Shown in pieces: positions 1 through 6,493 of a stretch of 7,766 nt of DNA (position 1 is its first letter; every line of letters starts with the position of its first letter). The position numbers and the translations under genes were made by a program. The stretch spans positions 1-7,766 of the forward strand of contig JAFADH010000052.1 of the NCBI GenBank assembly GCA_023424995.1, written 5' to 3'. This DNA comes from Bacillota bacterium (GTDB lineage Bacteria; Bacillota; Clostridia; Lachnospirales; Lachnospiraceae). The notes beneath the pieces were generated by a model, which made no database searches, was not told the origin of the DNA, and saw only the letters and a program-made list of their open reading frames with translations.

Positions 1-37
1 ATCTAATATCAAAAAGAATCAGAAATGAGGCTGCGGT

Positions 38-430
38 ATGAAACAAAAACACATCGGGAAGACGGCAGCAGTGCTTCTCCCCATAATGATAATAATCCTC
101 CTTCTGCGTAAAGAGGATATACTGGCACTGGTTTCGTATTTTCCGGCCTGTTCCTTCTATAATGCCTATGATATCTACTGTCCCTCCTGCGGCAATACAA
201 GAAGTGTGACTGCCCTGCTGCAGGGTGACATACCATCCTCCCTTCGATACAATATCATCCCCGTCCTTTTGGCTCTGATGGGTATTCTTGGTTATATTGA
301 GCTTATCACTTACAGCTTTGGCCGCCATATCCGTCTGCTTCCAAGAAGATTGAGTTTCTATCTGATTCTGCTGGCGATCCTTATGGTTTACTGGATCATG
401 CGTAACTTCTCTCCTTATCTGACTCCTTAG
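38..430 (+). CDS. DUF2752 family small membrane protein
   Basis: A 130-residue protein with three predicted membrane segments (about residues 9-23, 74-93 and 107-121). Between the first two lies the DUF2752 signature: CPSCGNTRS at residues 48-56, followed by a QGD motif (62-64) and a Leu-rich stretch ending near N72. This matches the family pattern 'CPxCGxTRa...l.Gd..al..N', and the length is typical of the family. The paired cysteines C48 and C51 look like a metal-binding or redox pair, but the family has no established function. The ATG is preceded by GAGG at 27-30 with 7 bases of spacing, which supports this start. The promoter lies outside the window. It converges on the DUF4190 gene, another small membrane protein. 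The family call is firm; the role is unknown. Confidence 0.85.
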   Translation: MKQKHIGKTAAVLLPIMIIILLLRKEDILALVSYFPACSFYNAYDIYCPSCGNTRSVTALLQGDIPSSLRYNIIPVLLALMGILGYIELITYSFGRHIRLLPRRLSFYLILLAILMVYWIMRNFSPYLTP

Positions 431-480
431 AACTGCCTTGCAGAAAGTAAATATTACTCCTTAATTTATATAATAAAAAA

Positions 481-515
481 CCGGTGCCGGACAATCTGGC
501 ATTGTCCGGCGCCGG
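481..515 (-). terminator. Intrinsic terminator between convergent genes
   Basis: A 15-bp stem (481-495 with 501-515) closes a 5-base loop, CTGGC. On the - strand it is followed by six U residues (complement of 475-480), so it should terminate the DUF4190 gene whose stop is at 534. On the + strand the stem is fully paired (one G-U), but no U-tract follows, so it is at best a weaker terminator for the DUF2752 gene. On the - strand the same position is an A-C mismatch. Confidence 0.85.
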
Positions 516-533
516 CTGGTATCAAATAAAAAT

Positions 534-1259
534 CTAATAATAGTAATCCTGTAAATCAAGCTCATTATAGAATTCATCAAAGAAATTGTTTAATATACCA
601 TTGCCGTCACTGAGCAGGGCAATTGTGCTGATAAGTCCTAAGATTCCCAGCAGGATGCCAAAGCTGCAGAGGATAATCCCGATGATGGCCATGGTCCTGC
701 CGCCCGTCTTTCTTCTTATGCTCAGAATACCAAGTACCAGACCGACAATAGATACCGGCAAAGTTATGAACCAGCCACAGCATGCGATAGCAACCGCAAC
801 GATACCGCATATCAGGGAAGCGATTGCCATACCGTTATCCGCCTTCCGGGGCTGCTGGTACTGTGAGTACTGCTGGTAGGGATTTTGCTGGTAAGGACCC
901 TGTCCATATTGATATTGCTGGTTCGGATCCGCCTGCTGATATTGATTCGGATCATACTGCTGATACTGGGATTGCCCGTTATACTGAGGCTGCTGGTATT
1001 GAGGCTGGCCCTGGCCTGTATTGGCCTGCTGGTAAGGGTTGTTCTGCTGGTCAAGGTTGCCTTGCTGGTTCGGATTCCCCTGCTGGTAAGGATTGCTTTG
1101 CTGGTTCGGATCCCCCTGCTGGTAAAGATTGCTTTGCTGGTTCGGATCCCCTTGCTGGTAAGGATTGCTTTGCTGACTTTGATCAGGCTGCGGCTGATCA
1201 TTCTGACGGCCTGTACTATTCTGGTTATTATCGCCTTCATTAGGATACATATCTCCCAT
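534..1259 (-). CDS. Q/N/P/Y-rich DUF4190 membrane protein
   Basis: A 241-residue protein in two parts. Residues 1-137 are low complexity, rich in Gln, Asn, Pro and Tyr, and include three 12-residue repeats of the type SNPYQQGDPNQQ (31-66) followed by diverging copies. Residues 140-215 form a DUF4190-like module: two hydrophobic segments (about 144-179 and 189-216) separated by a short basic Gly-rich turn, RRKTGGR (182-188). This suggests a hairpin membrane anchor with the Q-rich tail on the cytoplasmic side. The C-terminus is acidic and ends in YYY. The start is supported by a G-rich Shine-Dalgarno (AGGGGG about 9 bases upstream) and by a promoter at 1309-1337. Such proteins are common in Clostridia and unassigned in function; the disordered tail could scaffold partners, which is inference. 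The tandem repeats may vary in number between strains. Confidence 0.88.
   Translation of the reverse strand: MGDMYPNEGDNNQNSTGRQNDQPQPDQSQQSNPYQQGDPNQQSNLYQQGDPNQQSNPYQQGNPNQQGNLDQQNNPYQQANTGQGQPQYQQPQYNGQSQYQQYDPNQYQQADPNQQYQYGQGPYQQNPYQQYSQYQQPRKADNGMAIASLICGIVAVAIACCGWFITLPVSIVGLVLGILSIRRKTGGRTMAIIGIILCSFGILLGILGLISTIALLSDGNGILNNFFDEFYNELDLQDYYY
1062..1169 (-). repeat. Three tandem 36-bp in-frame repeats
   Basis: Three consecutive 36-bp units encode residues 31-42, 43-54 and 55-66 of the DUF4190 protein. They differ by only a few bases, for example S-N-P versus S-N-L and G-D-P versus G-N-P. More divergent copies continue toward the C-terminus (67-78). The near identity at DNA level indicates recent slippage or unequal recombination. 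Confidence 0.85.
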
Positions 1260-1308
1260 GAAATTACCCCCTCGCTTAGATAGTTAATATTTTCATTAAT
1301 TTTATATA

Positions 1309-1337
1309 ATTCTAACATAGAATGGAAATTACATCAA
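1309..1337 (-). promoter_or_regulatory. Sigma-A-type promoter of the DUF4190 gene
   Basis: On the - strand, TTGATG (complement of 1332-1337) and TAGAAT (complement of 1309-1314) are separated by exactly 17 bases. They match the -35 and -10 consensus at 4/6 and 5/6 positions. Transcription would begin near 1302, leaving about 42 bases of leader before the ATG. Confidence 0.65.
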
Positions 1338-1453
1338 CTAGTATTCATAGCCTATGGCTTTTACCTGTTCCACAGCCTTTGCCGTAACCCGGACATGTTT
1401 AAACCGGCATACATAATAATAAATATTCCGGGCAATCTAATCAGTATAAGAAG

Positions 1454-1490
1454 TAAGAAAGCTGACTATGGATATTAGTCGGCTTTCTTA
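1454..1490 (+). promoter_or_regulatory. Stem-loop in the leader of the 56-residue gene
   Basis: A 15-bp inverted repeat (1454-1468 with 1476-1490) with one G-U pair encloses a 7-base loop. It ends 7 bases before the GGAGG of the following small gene. No U-tract follows, so it is not a standard terminator. It could stabilise the 5' end of the mRNA or modulate ribosome access. No clear promoter was found immediately upstream, so the transcription start is uncertain. Confidence 0.55.
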
Positions 1491-1509
1491 ATAGAATGGA
1501 GGTTATCTT

Positions 1510-1680
1510 ATGTCATATGTTGCACCGGAAATAAAAGAAAAATTCGAAACACTCTCAATTGATTTAAAAAATGCAATTCTTGAAAGGAATGTAACCATAA
1601 ACAATATCCACGATCTGATTAACGTTCTGGATGCCATAGTTAAAGAAGGGGAGCAGGAAGAGCAAAAACAGCATGTCTGA
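1510..1680 (+). CDS. Small conserved-looking hypothetical protein, 56 residues
   Basis: A short gene starting MSYVAPEIKEKF and ending QEEQKQHV. The Shine-Dalgarno GGAGG at 1498-1502 lies 7 bases from the ATG, which is nearly ideal and the main reason to call it. The sequence is amphipathic and mostly helical: a first helix around residues 6-26, a break near N27-T29, then a second helix around residues 30-46 with regular hydrophobic spacing (I33, L36, I37, V39, L40, I43). The tail is charged and Gln/Glu-rich. There is no signal peptide, membrane segment or cysteine. A two-helix hairpin that oligomerises or binds a partner is plausible, but no family can be assigned. It precedes the 151-residue gene by 130 bases on the same strand and may share its transcript. 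Confidence 0.75.
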   Translation: MSYVAPEIKEKFETLSIDLKNAILERNVTINNIHDLINVLDAIVKEGEQEEQKQHV

Positions 1681-1799
1681 AGACAGGCCGGCTATGCCAA
1701 TTATCAGGTAATTGAATATACTATTATAGAATAGTGTGAACAGCCTTGCATAATCGCAAAAAAGTATGCGGGGCTTGTAATGATATACACACTGGGAAT

Positions 1800-1803
1800 G
1801 AGG
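1800..1803 (+). promoter_or_regulatory. Ribosome binding site that decides the start at 1811
   Basis: GAGG here lies only one base before an in-frame ATG at 1805 but 7 bases before the next in-frame ATG at 1811. The second spacing is functional and the first is not, so 1811 is the better start. Confidence 0.65.
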
Positions 1804-1810
1804 TATGTTC

Positions 1811-2266
1811 ATGAACACGATAATAAATGATGATTTATTGAAAGAGGTTCCTCTCTTATATGTTATCTTTTCAGTGGATGATAAGCTTGGGTTTAAAATA
1901 ATACATGCCAGCGAAGCCTGCTGGAAGTATAAGGCGGAAGACGGAACCATATCGGATCTCATGTCGGAAACCGTGAGGCATCCGCTGGATGTTGTGGATA
2001 AGTTACAAGAGATAGAGATTCCCTATAATAAACCCGTGCTCCGGTTTGGCTTCTCAAAAAAGCCGAATTCCTATAGTGTACGTTATTGGCCGGATCTTTA
2101 CGCCGGCATTGTTGAGCTCTACAAGAAGGAACATATGTATTTTACGGTAGAGAATAATGCGGTAAGCATTCCCTTCCGCTACGACGGCTATGTTCTCCAG
2201 GTAAGGGCAGCATGGGATTACGGAGAAGCGACTTATGAATTTCACCTGTCAAGAGGTGGAATATAA
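1811..2266 (+). CDS. Hypothetical cytoplasmic protein, 151 residues
   Basis: A 151-residue protein starting MNTIINDDLLKEV. It has no signal peptide or membrane segment. The C-terminal half looks like beta strands rich in aromatic residues: PNSYSVRYWPDLYAG, then HMYFTVENNAVSIPFRYDGY, then a final strand pair ending YEFHLSRGGI. A small alpha/beta or all-beta fold is suggested. I recognise no family. Base composition and codon use look like the neighbours. The nearby 56-residue gene upstream may be cotranscribed, and a strong stem-loop at 2286-2323 ends the unit. The reading frame is long, uninterrupted and has a good ribosome binding site, so it is a real gene of unknown role. Confidence 0.8.
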   Translation: MNTIINDDLLKEVPLLYVIFSVDDKLGFKIIHASEACWKYKAEDGTISDLMSETVRHPLDVVDKLQEIEIPYNKPVLRFGFSKKPNSYSVRYWPDLYAGIVELYKKEHMYFTVENNAVSIPFRYDGYVLQVRAAWDYGEATYEFHLSRGGI

Positions 2267-2285
2267 GGTATGATGAATGGAAGCT

Positions 2286-2323
2286 GCCCTCCCCGGAGTC
2301 ATTGGATTAACTCCGGGGAGGGC
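2286..2323 (+). terminator. Stem-loop terminator between convergent genes
   Basis: A perfect 14-bp GC-rich stem (2286-2299 with 2310-2323) encloses a 10-base loop. On the + strand it is followed by a U-rich but interrupted tract (ATTGTTTATTATCTT), so it should end the hypothetical gene. It also lies just 3' of the stop codon of the large - strand gene, where the following tract is less U-rich, so it probably acts in both directions. Confidence 0.8.
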
Positions 2324-2336
2324 ATTGTTTATTATC

Positions 2337-5300
2337 TTATTGGAAGGTAACCGTGAAGCCGCTCATAATCAGGTGGATATCCGGGTGCTCAATATTACTG
2401 GTGGTAAGGTTGATAAAGGCAGCCGAGCCATTGCCGGTATAGGTGAATATCGCCGCTCCCAGATGAGGGGTGGAGAACCGGGAGGAGGTTATGGCATCTT
2501 TTCCTGTTCCGTTAATATTGATGTTCCTGAATATAATATTGCTGAAGCCTCCGCCGTATCCGATCTGAATTGCATCTCTCTGGGTATTGACGATATCGAT
2601 ATTTTCAAAGGTGATATTCCGGATACTGGTGGTGGAAGCTTCCAGATCAATGGCACCTCTTTCCCCATTGTAACAATCCTTGCTGGTACCGCAATTAATT
2701 ATGGTAGTATCGGAGAAGGTCATTCCGGTATTGTTATCAAAATGATACCCCCGGAATACCGTATTCAGCCGGATGGCAGAGCCCATGAAGCAGTCCTTGA
2801 TGTAGTTATACTGTGCCCTGTGTCCGGAACCGCCGAAGATTCCGATTGCACCCGCACGCCAGTTATTTTCAATGGTATTGTACAGGAAGGAATTGTTCAC
2901 TGCCATGGGCGCATTGTTGTAGTTGTCCGGCCAAACCGCCAGTCCGTCATCACCGTTATTGCGTACGCTGCAATTGCGTACCGTTGAATTCTTCGTGCCC
3001 TGGCAGAAGTTCACGCCGTCCGCCAGATTATTTCTGATACGTCCGTTCTCAATTAACAGATTATCTGCCGGGATCGCCGGAGTATGGGCATAATCTCCTA
3101 CCCAGAAGCCGCATTCAAAATGCTCTTCCCAGAAATCATGAATCCTGGAATTGGTTCCGAAATTATCCATGAAGCATTTATATATGGCCTCCTGTCCGTA
3201 ACGGGACCGAAGCATGGAGTTGATATATACATTACTAAAGTCTACCGAGCCTGTAATACGGAAGGAGATACCGCCGCTGGCAGCATTGGGGGAGGTAAAC
3301 TGCAGATTCGTATGCCAGATACCGGCCCCGGTGATGGTGATATTATTCGCGGTAATTACCCACATATTCCCCAGATGGAAGGTCCCCTCCGGGATATATA
3401 CGGATTTACCGGAGGAAGCCGCAGCACTGACGCAGGCATTAAAGGCTGCCAGATCATCCGTACCGTCATTGGGTGTTGCCCCATAAGCCGTTACGGAAAG
3501 AGAATTCGAGGGCTGCGAAATCGCGGAAGGAACCGGCTCCACTTCTACAAAGTCCACTCCGTATTCCAGGCTGTCTCCATTGGTTTTCTGGATTCTGAGC
3601 TTATCTCCCGCCTTCAGGGCAGTGGGAAGCTTCCAGTGCACTTCATCAAACCGGAAGGCCGCCTGGCCTCCATTCGGTGCATCCTGAGGATGGTCTCCGG
3701 TGAAATACTGCCAGGACCAATAGGAGGATAAGGAAACCGTAGCAACCTTAGACCCGTTGACAAAGCAATCCAGAGAACCGTTCAGCCCCATACCGTTGCT
3801 GGAATCCGGCATGGTAAATCTCATATTGACTCCGGCTCCGCCCTGTCCGATGGTCCATTCTACATAGGAACCATTAGAGGGAAGGGCCACATATTTCTGA
3901 TTGGAAGCCTCTGATGCGGTAAGTGCATAGTTAAAATCGGGAGCGGAACGAAGCACTGCTCCGCCGCCATATGATGCATCCTCTGATTCATATCTGGTAT
4001 AAGGCATGGTGGCGCCCCGGCCTCCGCTGCCTACGGTCAGATTCTTCGTGGCGGTATTATTGCTTTCATTGGTTTCCGGTGTTGTATTGTTATTATCTGC
4101 GGTTGCCAGTATGGTATGATTGCCGCTGGCTGCAGTCCAGGTACCTGCCGCTGTTACGGTCAGGCTGGCTCCTGCCGCGATGGGGACAGTGCTGTTAGCT
4201 GAGGCTGTCACCTGAACGCCGTCCACTTTAAAGGTTACAACTCCTGCCGCTCCGGCCTGGGTACCCTGATTCTTTATAACCGCGCTGAAGGTAACTGCAT
4301 TGCCGGCCGTTACATAAGAAGGAGACCAGTCAATACCCGTTACAACAAGATCAATTCCCGGTTTGGGGTTGATGGTCAGATTAATACCATAGGTATTATT
4401 GGTTTCATTGGCTTCCGGTGTTGTATTGGCATTATCTACCGTCGCTGTAACGGAACAATCACCCGTTAATGCCGCGGTCCATGTTCCTGTTACGGTAGTA
4501 GTTGCCCCTGCTGCGAGAGCCGCAGTATTATTGCTCGAGGTATATACCACCGTTCCGTTTACCGCCAGGGCTACAATTCCGGGCGCTCCGGCTGCGGTTC
4601 CCTGATTTTTAATGGTGGCCGTGAAGCTTACCGTATCTCCGTTCACCGGTGCGGCAGGCGTATACGTCAGGTTCGTAACCACCAGATCGGGCATGGGAGA
4701 GGTTGTGACTACCATGCTTTCGGTATACTGGTTATTATTTTCATTGGATTCCGCCATCCGGTTCACATCGTCAACCCAGGCACGGATCGTATGTGTACCC
4801 GTAGTTGCAGTCCAGGCAGCAGAACCGGAGGGCCCTCCATTGGCCGTTACCGTCACCGTGGCTCCCGGCGCCAGGGAGGTGGTGGTATTATCGGACCAGC
4901 TGACCTGCGTATCATCCACGAAGAAGCTGACACCTATGATGGTGCCTGCCGGTGTCGAACCCGTTCCCTGGTTCCTGACAACCGCGCTGAAGGTGACGTT
5001 GTTGCCTGTCAGCGGAGATGCCGGATTCGGTATAATATCCGTTATAATCAAATCGGGCATTCCCGGCGTCAAGGTCGGGGTCGGCGTCGGTGTAAGGGTA
5101 GGGGTCGGTGTAAGGGTGGGGGTCGGTGTAGGTGTTCCGGTAGGGGTCGGTGTTCCGGTCGGTATAGAGGTCGGCGTCGGTGTTCCGCTTCCTACGTTGA
5201 TCGTCTTAGAATACTGATTGTTGTTCTCATTAAGCTCAACCATACGATTCACATCGTCAACCCAGGCCCTGACCGTATGGCTTCCCTGGACTGCTGTCCA

Positions 5301-6074
5301 GAAGGAGCTGCCGCCGGGTCCTCCGTTGGCTGTCACCGTTATGGAGCCGCCTGCCGGTATGGAACCGGAGTTATTATCGGACCAGCTGACCTGCGTATCA
5401 TCTACAAAGAAGCTTACGCCGTTGATAACTCCCGCCGAGGTTGCTCCCGTACCTTGATTTAGAATAGTCGCACTGAAGGTAACCGCATTGCCGGAGGAAG
5501 GATCAGCCGGACTCCAGGAGATGTCCGTCACCACCAGGTCCGGTGTTCCTGATCCGCCGGAAGCCGTACCGTATACCTCAAATTCGGCGGCTTGTCCACC
5601 TGCTGCTCCGCTGTTTCCCGTGAAATTCAGCCTGACATATCTTGCATTGGCCTCGGTAAAGGTGATGGTTACCGTATTGCTGCCGGATGGCTGAAAGGTA
5701 TAGGTGTTTGATGCAACACGGGTGGTATAAGAGTTATTGTCCGTGCTGGTAAGTACGGAAAGTGTCTGTGTTCTTGCGCCCCAGGCCGCATTCAGCTTCA
5801 GTATCACTTTATAAACGGATTGTGTACTTCCCAGGTCAACGGTAAGCACATTGGGATATGCATTGGCAGTACCCTCCCAGTATGTATTAACGTTGCCGTC
5901 ATTGGCATTGGCTGCCACATAGTTCTGCGTATGGCCGTTCTCTGTGATTGTTTTCCCTCTTGCAAGGTTTGTTGTATCTTCCGCATTGGCAGCAGGCATG
6001 TACAAAAAAACCTGTGTAAGAATCATCATTAGTGACAGGAATAACCCAAAACATCTTCTTGAGCCTTTTCTCAT
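2337..6074 (-). CDS. Secreted modular GH87-type alpha-1,3-glucanase (mutanase/mycodextranase)
   Basis: A 1245-residue exoenzyme. Residues 1-31 are a signal peptide (basic MRKGSRR, hydrophobic core, cleavage after ANA). Then come an F5/8-type/discoidin domain (about 35-170, starting NLARGKT), CARDB 1 (178-294), a Thr-Pro linker (297-338), CARDB 2 (340-455), CARDB 3 (461-568), CARDB 4 (573-681), a galactose-binding-like CBM domain (690-847, YESEDASYGGG) and a right-handed beta-helix (858-1245). The helix starts with the pectate-lyase-3 pattern YGATPNDGTDD...F..C...A. In the helix, D1019 in ADGVNF and the pair D1042-D1043 in NNGDDG are spaced 23/24 residues, as I recall for the catalytic Asp triad of GH87 enzymes. 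The discoidin, CBM and Thr-Pro linker architecture also fits that family. The likely substrate is alpha-1,3-glucan of fungal walls or mutan. There is no sortase or SLH anchor, so it is probably released. The start at 6074 is chosen over an in-frame ATG at 6116 because GGAGG precedes it by 6 bases. Another beta-helix polysaccharidase is the alternative. Confidence 0.78.
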   Translation of the reverse strand: MRKGSRRCFGLFLSLMMILTQVFLYMPAANAEDTTNLARGKTITENGHTQNYVAANANDGNVNTYWEGTANAYPNVLTVDLGSTQSVYKVILKLNAAWGARTQTLSVLTSTDNNSYTTRVASNTYTFQPSGSNTVTITFTEANARYVRLNFTGNSGAAGGQAAEFEVYGTASGGSGTPDLVVTDISWSPADPSSGNAVTFSATILNQGTGATSAGVINGVSFFVDDTQVSWSDNNSGSIPAGGSITVTANGGPGGSSFWTAVQGSHTVRAWVDDVNRMVELNENNNQYSKTINVGSGTPTPTSIPTGTPTPTGTPTPTPTLTPTPTLTPTPTPTLTPGMPDLIITDIIPNPASPLTGNNVTFSAVVRNQGTGSTPAGTIIGVSFFVDDTQVSWSDNTTTSLAPGATVTVTANGGPSGSAAWTATTGTHTIRAWVDDVNRMAESNENNNQYTESMVVTTSPMPDLVVTNLTYTPAAPVNGDTVSFTATIKNQGTAAGAPGIVALAVNGTVVYTSSNNTAALAAGATTTVTGTWTAALTGDCSVTATVDNANTTPEANETNNTYGINLTINPKPGIDLVVTGIDWSPSYVTAGNAVTFSAVIKNQGTQAGAAGVVTFKVDGVQVTASANSTVPIAAGASLTVTAAGTWTAASGNHTILATADNNNTTPETNESNNTATKNLTVGSGGRGATMPYTRYESEDASYGGGAVLRSAPDFNYALTASEASNQKYVALPSNGSYVEWTIGQGGAGVNMRFTMPDSSNGMGLNGSLDCFVNGSKVATVSLSSYWSWQYFTGDHPQDAPNGGQAAFRFDEVHWKLPTALKAGDKLRIQKTNGDSLEYGVDFVEVEPVPSAISQPSNSLSVTAYGATPNDGTDDLAAFNACVSAAASSGKSVYIPEGTFHLGNMWVITANNITITGAGIWHTNLQFTSPNAASGGISFRITGSVDFSNVYINSMLRSRYGQEAIYKCFMDNFGTNSRIHDFWEEHFECGFWVGDYAHTPAIPADNLLIENGRIRNNLADGVNFCQGTKNSTVRNCSVRNNGDDGLAVWPDNYNNAPMAVNNSFLYNTIENNWRAGAIGIFGGSGHRAQYNYIKDCFMGSAIRLNTVFRGYHFDNNTGMTFSDTTIINCGTSKDCYNGERGAIDLEASTTSIRNITFENIDIVNTQRDAIQIGYGGGFSNIIFRNININGTGKDAITSSRFSTPHLGAAIFTYTGNGSAAFINLTTSNIEHPDIHLIMSGFTVTFQ
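4710..5543 (-). repeat. Duplicated CARDB modules 1 and 2
   Basis: CARDB 1 (5193-5543) and CARDB 2 (4710-5057) share long, nearly identical blocks. GVSFFVDDTQVSWSDN occurs at residues 219-234 and 381-396, and WVDDVNRM at 271-278 and 433-440. The DNA is also very similar (5373-5420 versus 4887-4934; 5241-5264 versus 4755-4778). Modules 3 and 4 are clearly more divergent. This points to a recent internal duplication separated by the Thr-Pro linker. Confidence 0.8.
5061..5186 (-). repeat. Thr-Pro linker repeat in the glucanase gene
   Basis: Degenerate 6- to 12-base repeats encode a Thr-Pro/Gly-Thr-Pro linker (residues 297-338) with occasional Leu, Ile and Ser. It is a typical flexible, probably O-glycosylated or protease-resistant linker of secreted carbohydrate-active enzymes. 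It separates the discoidin plus CARDB 1 unit from the rest. Confidence 0.85.
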
Positions 6075-6080
6075 AAGAAA

Positions 6081-6085
6081 CCTCC
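6081..6085 (-). promoter_or_regulatory. Ribosome binding site that decides the glucanase start
   Basis: The complement reads GGAGG, 6 bases upstream of the ATG at 6074. The in-frame ATG at 6116 would add 14 residues ahead of a classical signal peptide and lacks comparable support. Confidence 0.8.
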
Positions 6086-6146
6086 ATAAAAAATAGTAGA
6101 GTATAACCCTCTCCAATGATATGTATATGGTTATTATTGATAATTT

Positions 6147-6176
6147 ATTACAAGTATTTTATGATTTTTTTGTAAA
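6147..6176 (-). promoter_or_regulatory. Candidate promoter of the glucanase gene
   Basis: On the - strand, TTTACA (complement of 6171-6176) and TGTAAT (complement of 6147-6152) each match the consensus at 5/6, with 18 bases between. The leader would be about 65 bases. The region is very A/T-rich, so chance matches are likely. I saw no convincing catabolite-repression site near it. Confidence 0.4.
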
Positions 6177-6340
6177 TGTTACGCAAAACTAAATATCACC
6201 TATAAAGAGGATCTATTCATGTCAGTAAAACGGCTCTTGTATCTGTTTTGAATTGCCATGTTAAAATATGAATCATATAAGATTTGGTTTTTGAATTTTA
6301 TCAATTCCTGAAACAATTTGAAAAACTCTTATTTATTTAC
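6177..6340. other. AT-rich intergenic stretch, nothing recognised
   Basis: This is the middle of the 306-base gap between the glucanase start and the tRNA genes. Both edges hold promoters for the divergent units. The centre shows no long open frame, strong hairpin or repeat. It may hold regulator sites for the glucanase that I cannot identify by eye. Confidence 0.5.
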
Positions 6341-6369
6341 TTGTGAAAACCTTCATTCCGTGTTATAAT
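6341..6369 (+). promoter_or_regulatory. Extended -10 promoter of the tRNA unit
   Basis: TTGTGA (6341-6346), 17 bases, then a perfect TATAAT (6364-6369) preceded by the TGn extension (6361-6363). Transcription should start near 6376, only about five bases before the first tRNA, as expected for a stable RNA promoter. Confidence 0.8.
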
Positions 6370-6380
6370 CAAATAATCAT

Positions 6381-6453
6381 GGAGGTATAGCTCAGTTGGG
6401 AGAGCGCTTGCTCGACAAGCAAGAAGTCGCTGGTTCAAGTCCAGTTGTCTCCA
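6381..6453 (+). tRNA. tRNA-Val (anticodon GAC) with C33
   Basis: A full 73-base cloverleaf. Acceptor GGAGGTA pairs with TGTCTCC (including G-U pairs), D-arm GCTC/GAGC has an 8-base loop, anticodon stem CTTGC pairs with GCAAG, and the T-arm GCTGG/CCAGT has loop TTCAAGT, with discriminator A73. The anticodon loop TCGACAA places GAC at 6414-6416, reading GUC/GUU valine codons. Position 33 (6413) is C, where almost all tRNAs have U. CCA is not encoded (ATTC follows). The first half is almost identical to the tRNA-Ala downstream. Confidence 0.85.
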
Positions 6454-6465
6454 TTCGGTTCCATC

Positions 6466-6485
6466 GGATTACATTAAGGTAATCC
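6466..6485 (+). other. Hairpin in the tRNA spacer
   Basis: A perfect 7-bp stem, GGATTAC/GTAATCC, with a 6-base loop lies in the 40-base spacer between the two tRNAs. No U-tract follows, so it is not a terminator. It could mark a processing site in the dicistronic precursor. Confidence 0.5.
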
Positions 6486-6493
6486 TAATATCC

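Noticed and set aside
812..1318. Ser/Arg-rich - strand and Leu/Val-rich + strand frames over the Q-rich repeats
   Set aside because: They are out-of-frame readings of the 36-bp repeats. The DUF4190 frame has the promoter, ribosome site and a recognisable domain.
1742..1775. Hairpin AGCCTTGCAT / ATGCGGGGCT
   Set aside because: Two G-U pairs, a 14-base loop and no U-tract; too weak to call a terminator or regulator.
2277..2987. A + strand frame of 236 codons opposite the glucanase 3' end
   Set aside because: Its start lies inside the terminator region and its sequence is the antisense of the beta-helix domain; no domain or ribosome site.
5061..5186. Short regular repeats that could suggest a CRISPR-like array
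   Set aside because: They are in-frame Thr-Pro codon repeats without spacer structure.
4612..5462. Long + strand open frames opposite the glucanase gene, including Val/Gly- and Arg/Gly-rich ones
   Set aside because: They mirror the repetitive, GC-rich CARDB and Thr-Pro coding sequence on the - strand. Composition is biased and no ribosome binding site or domain supports them.
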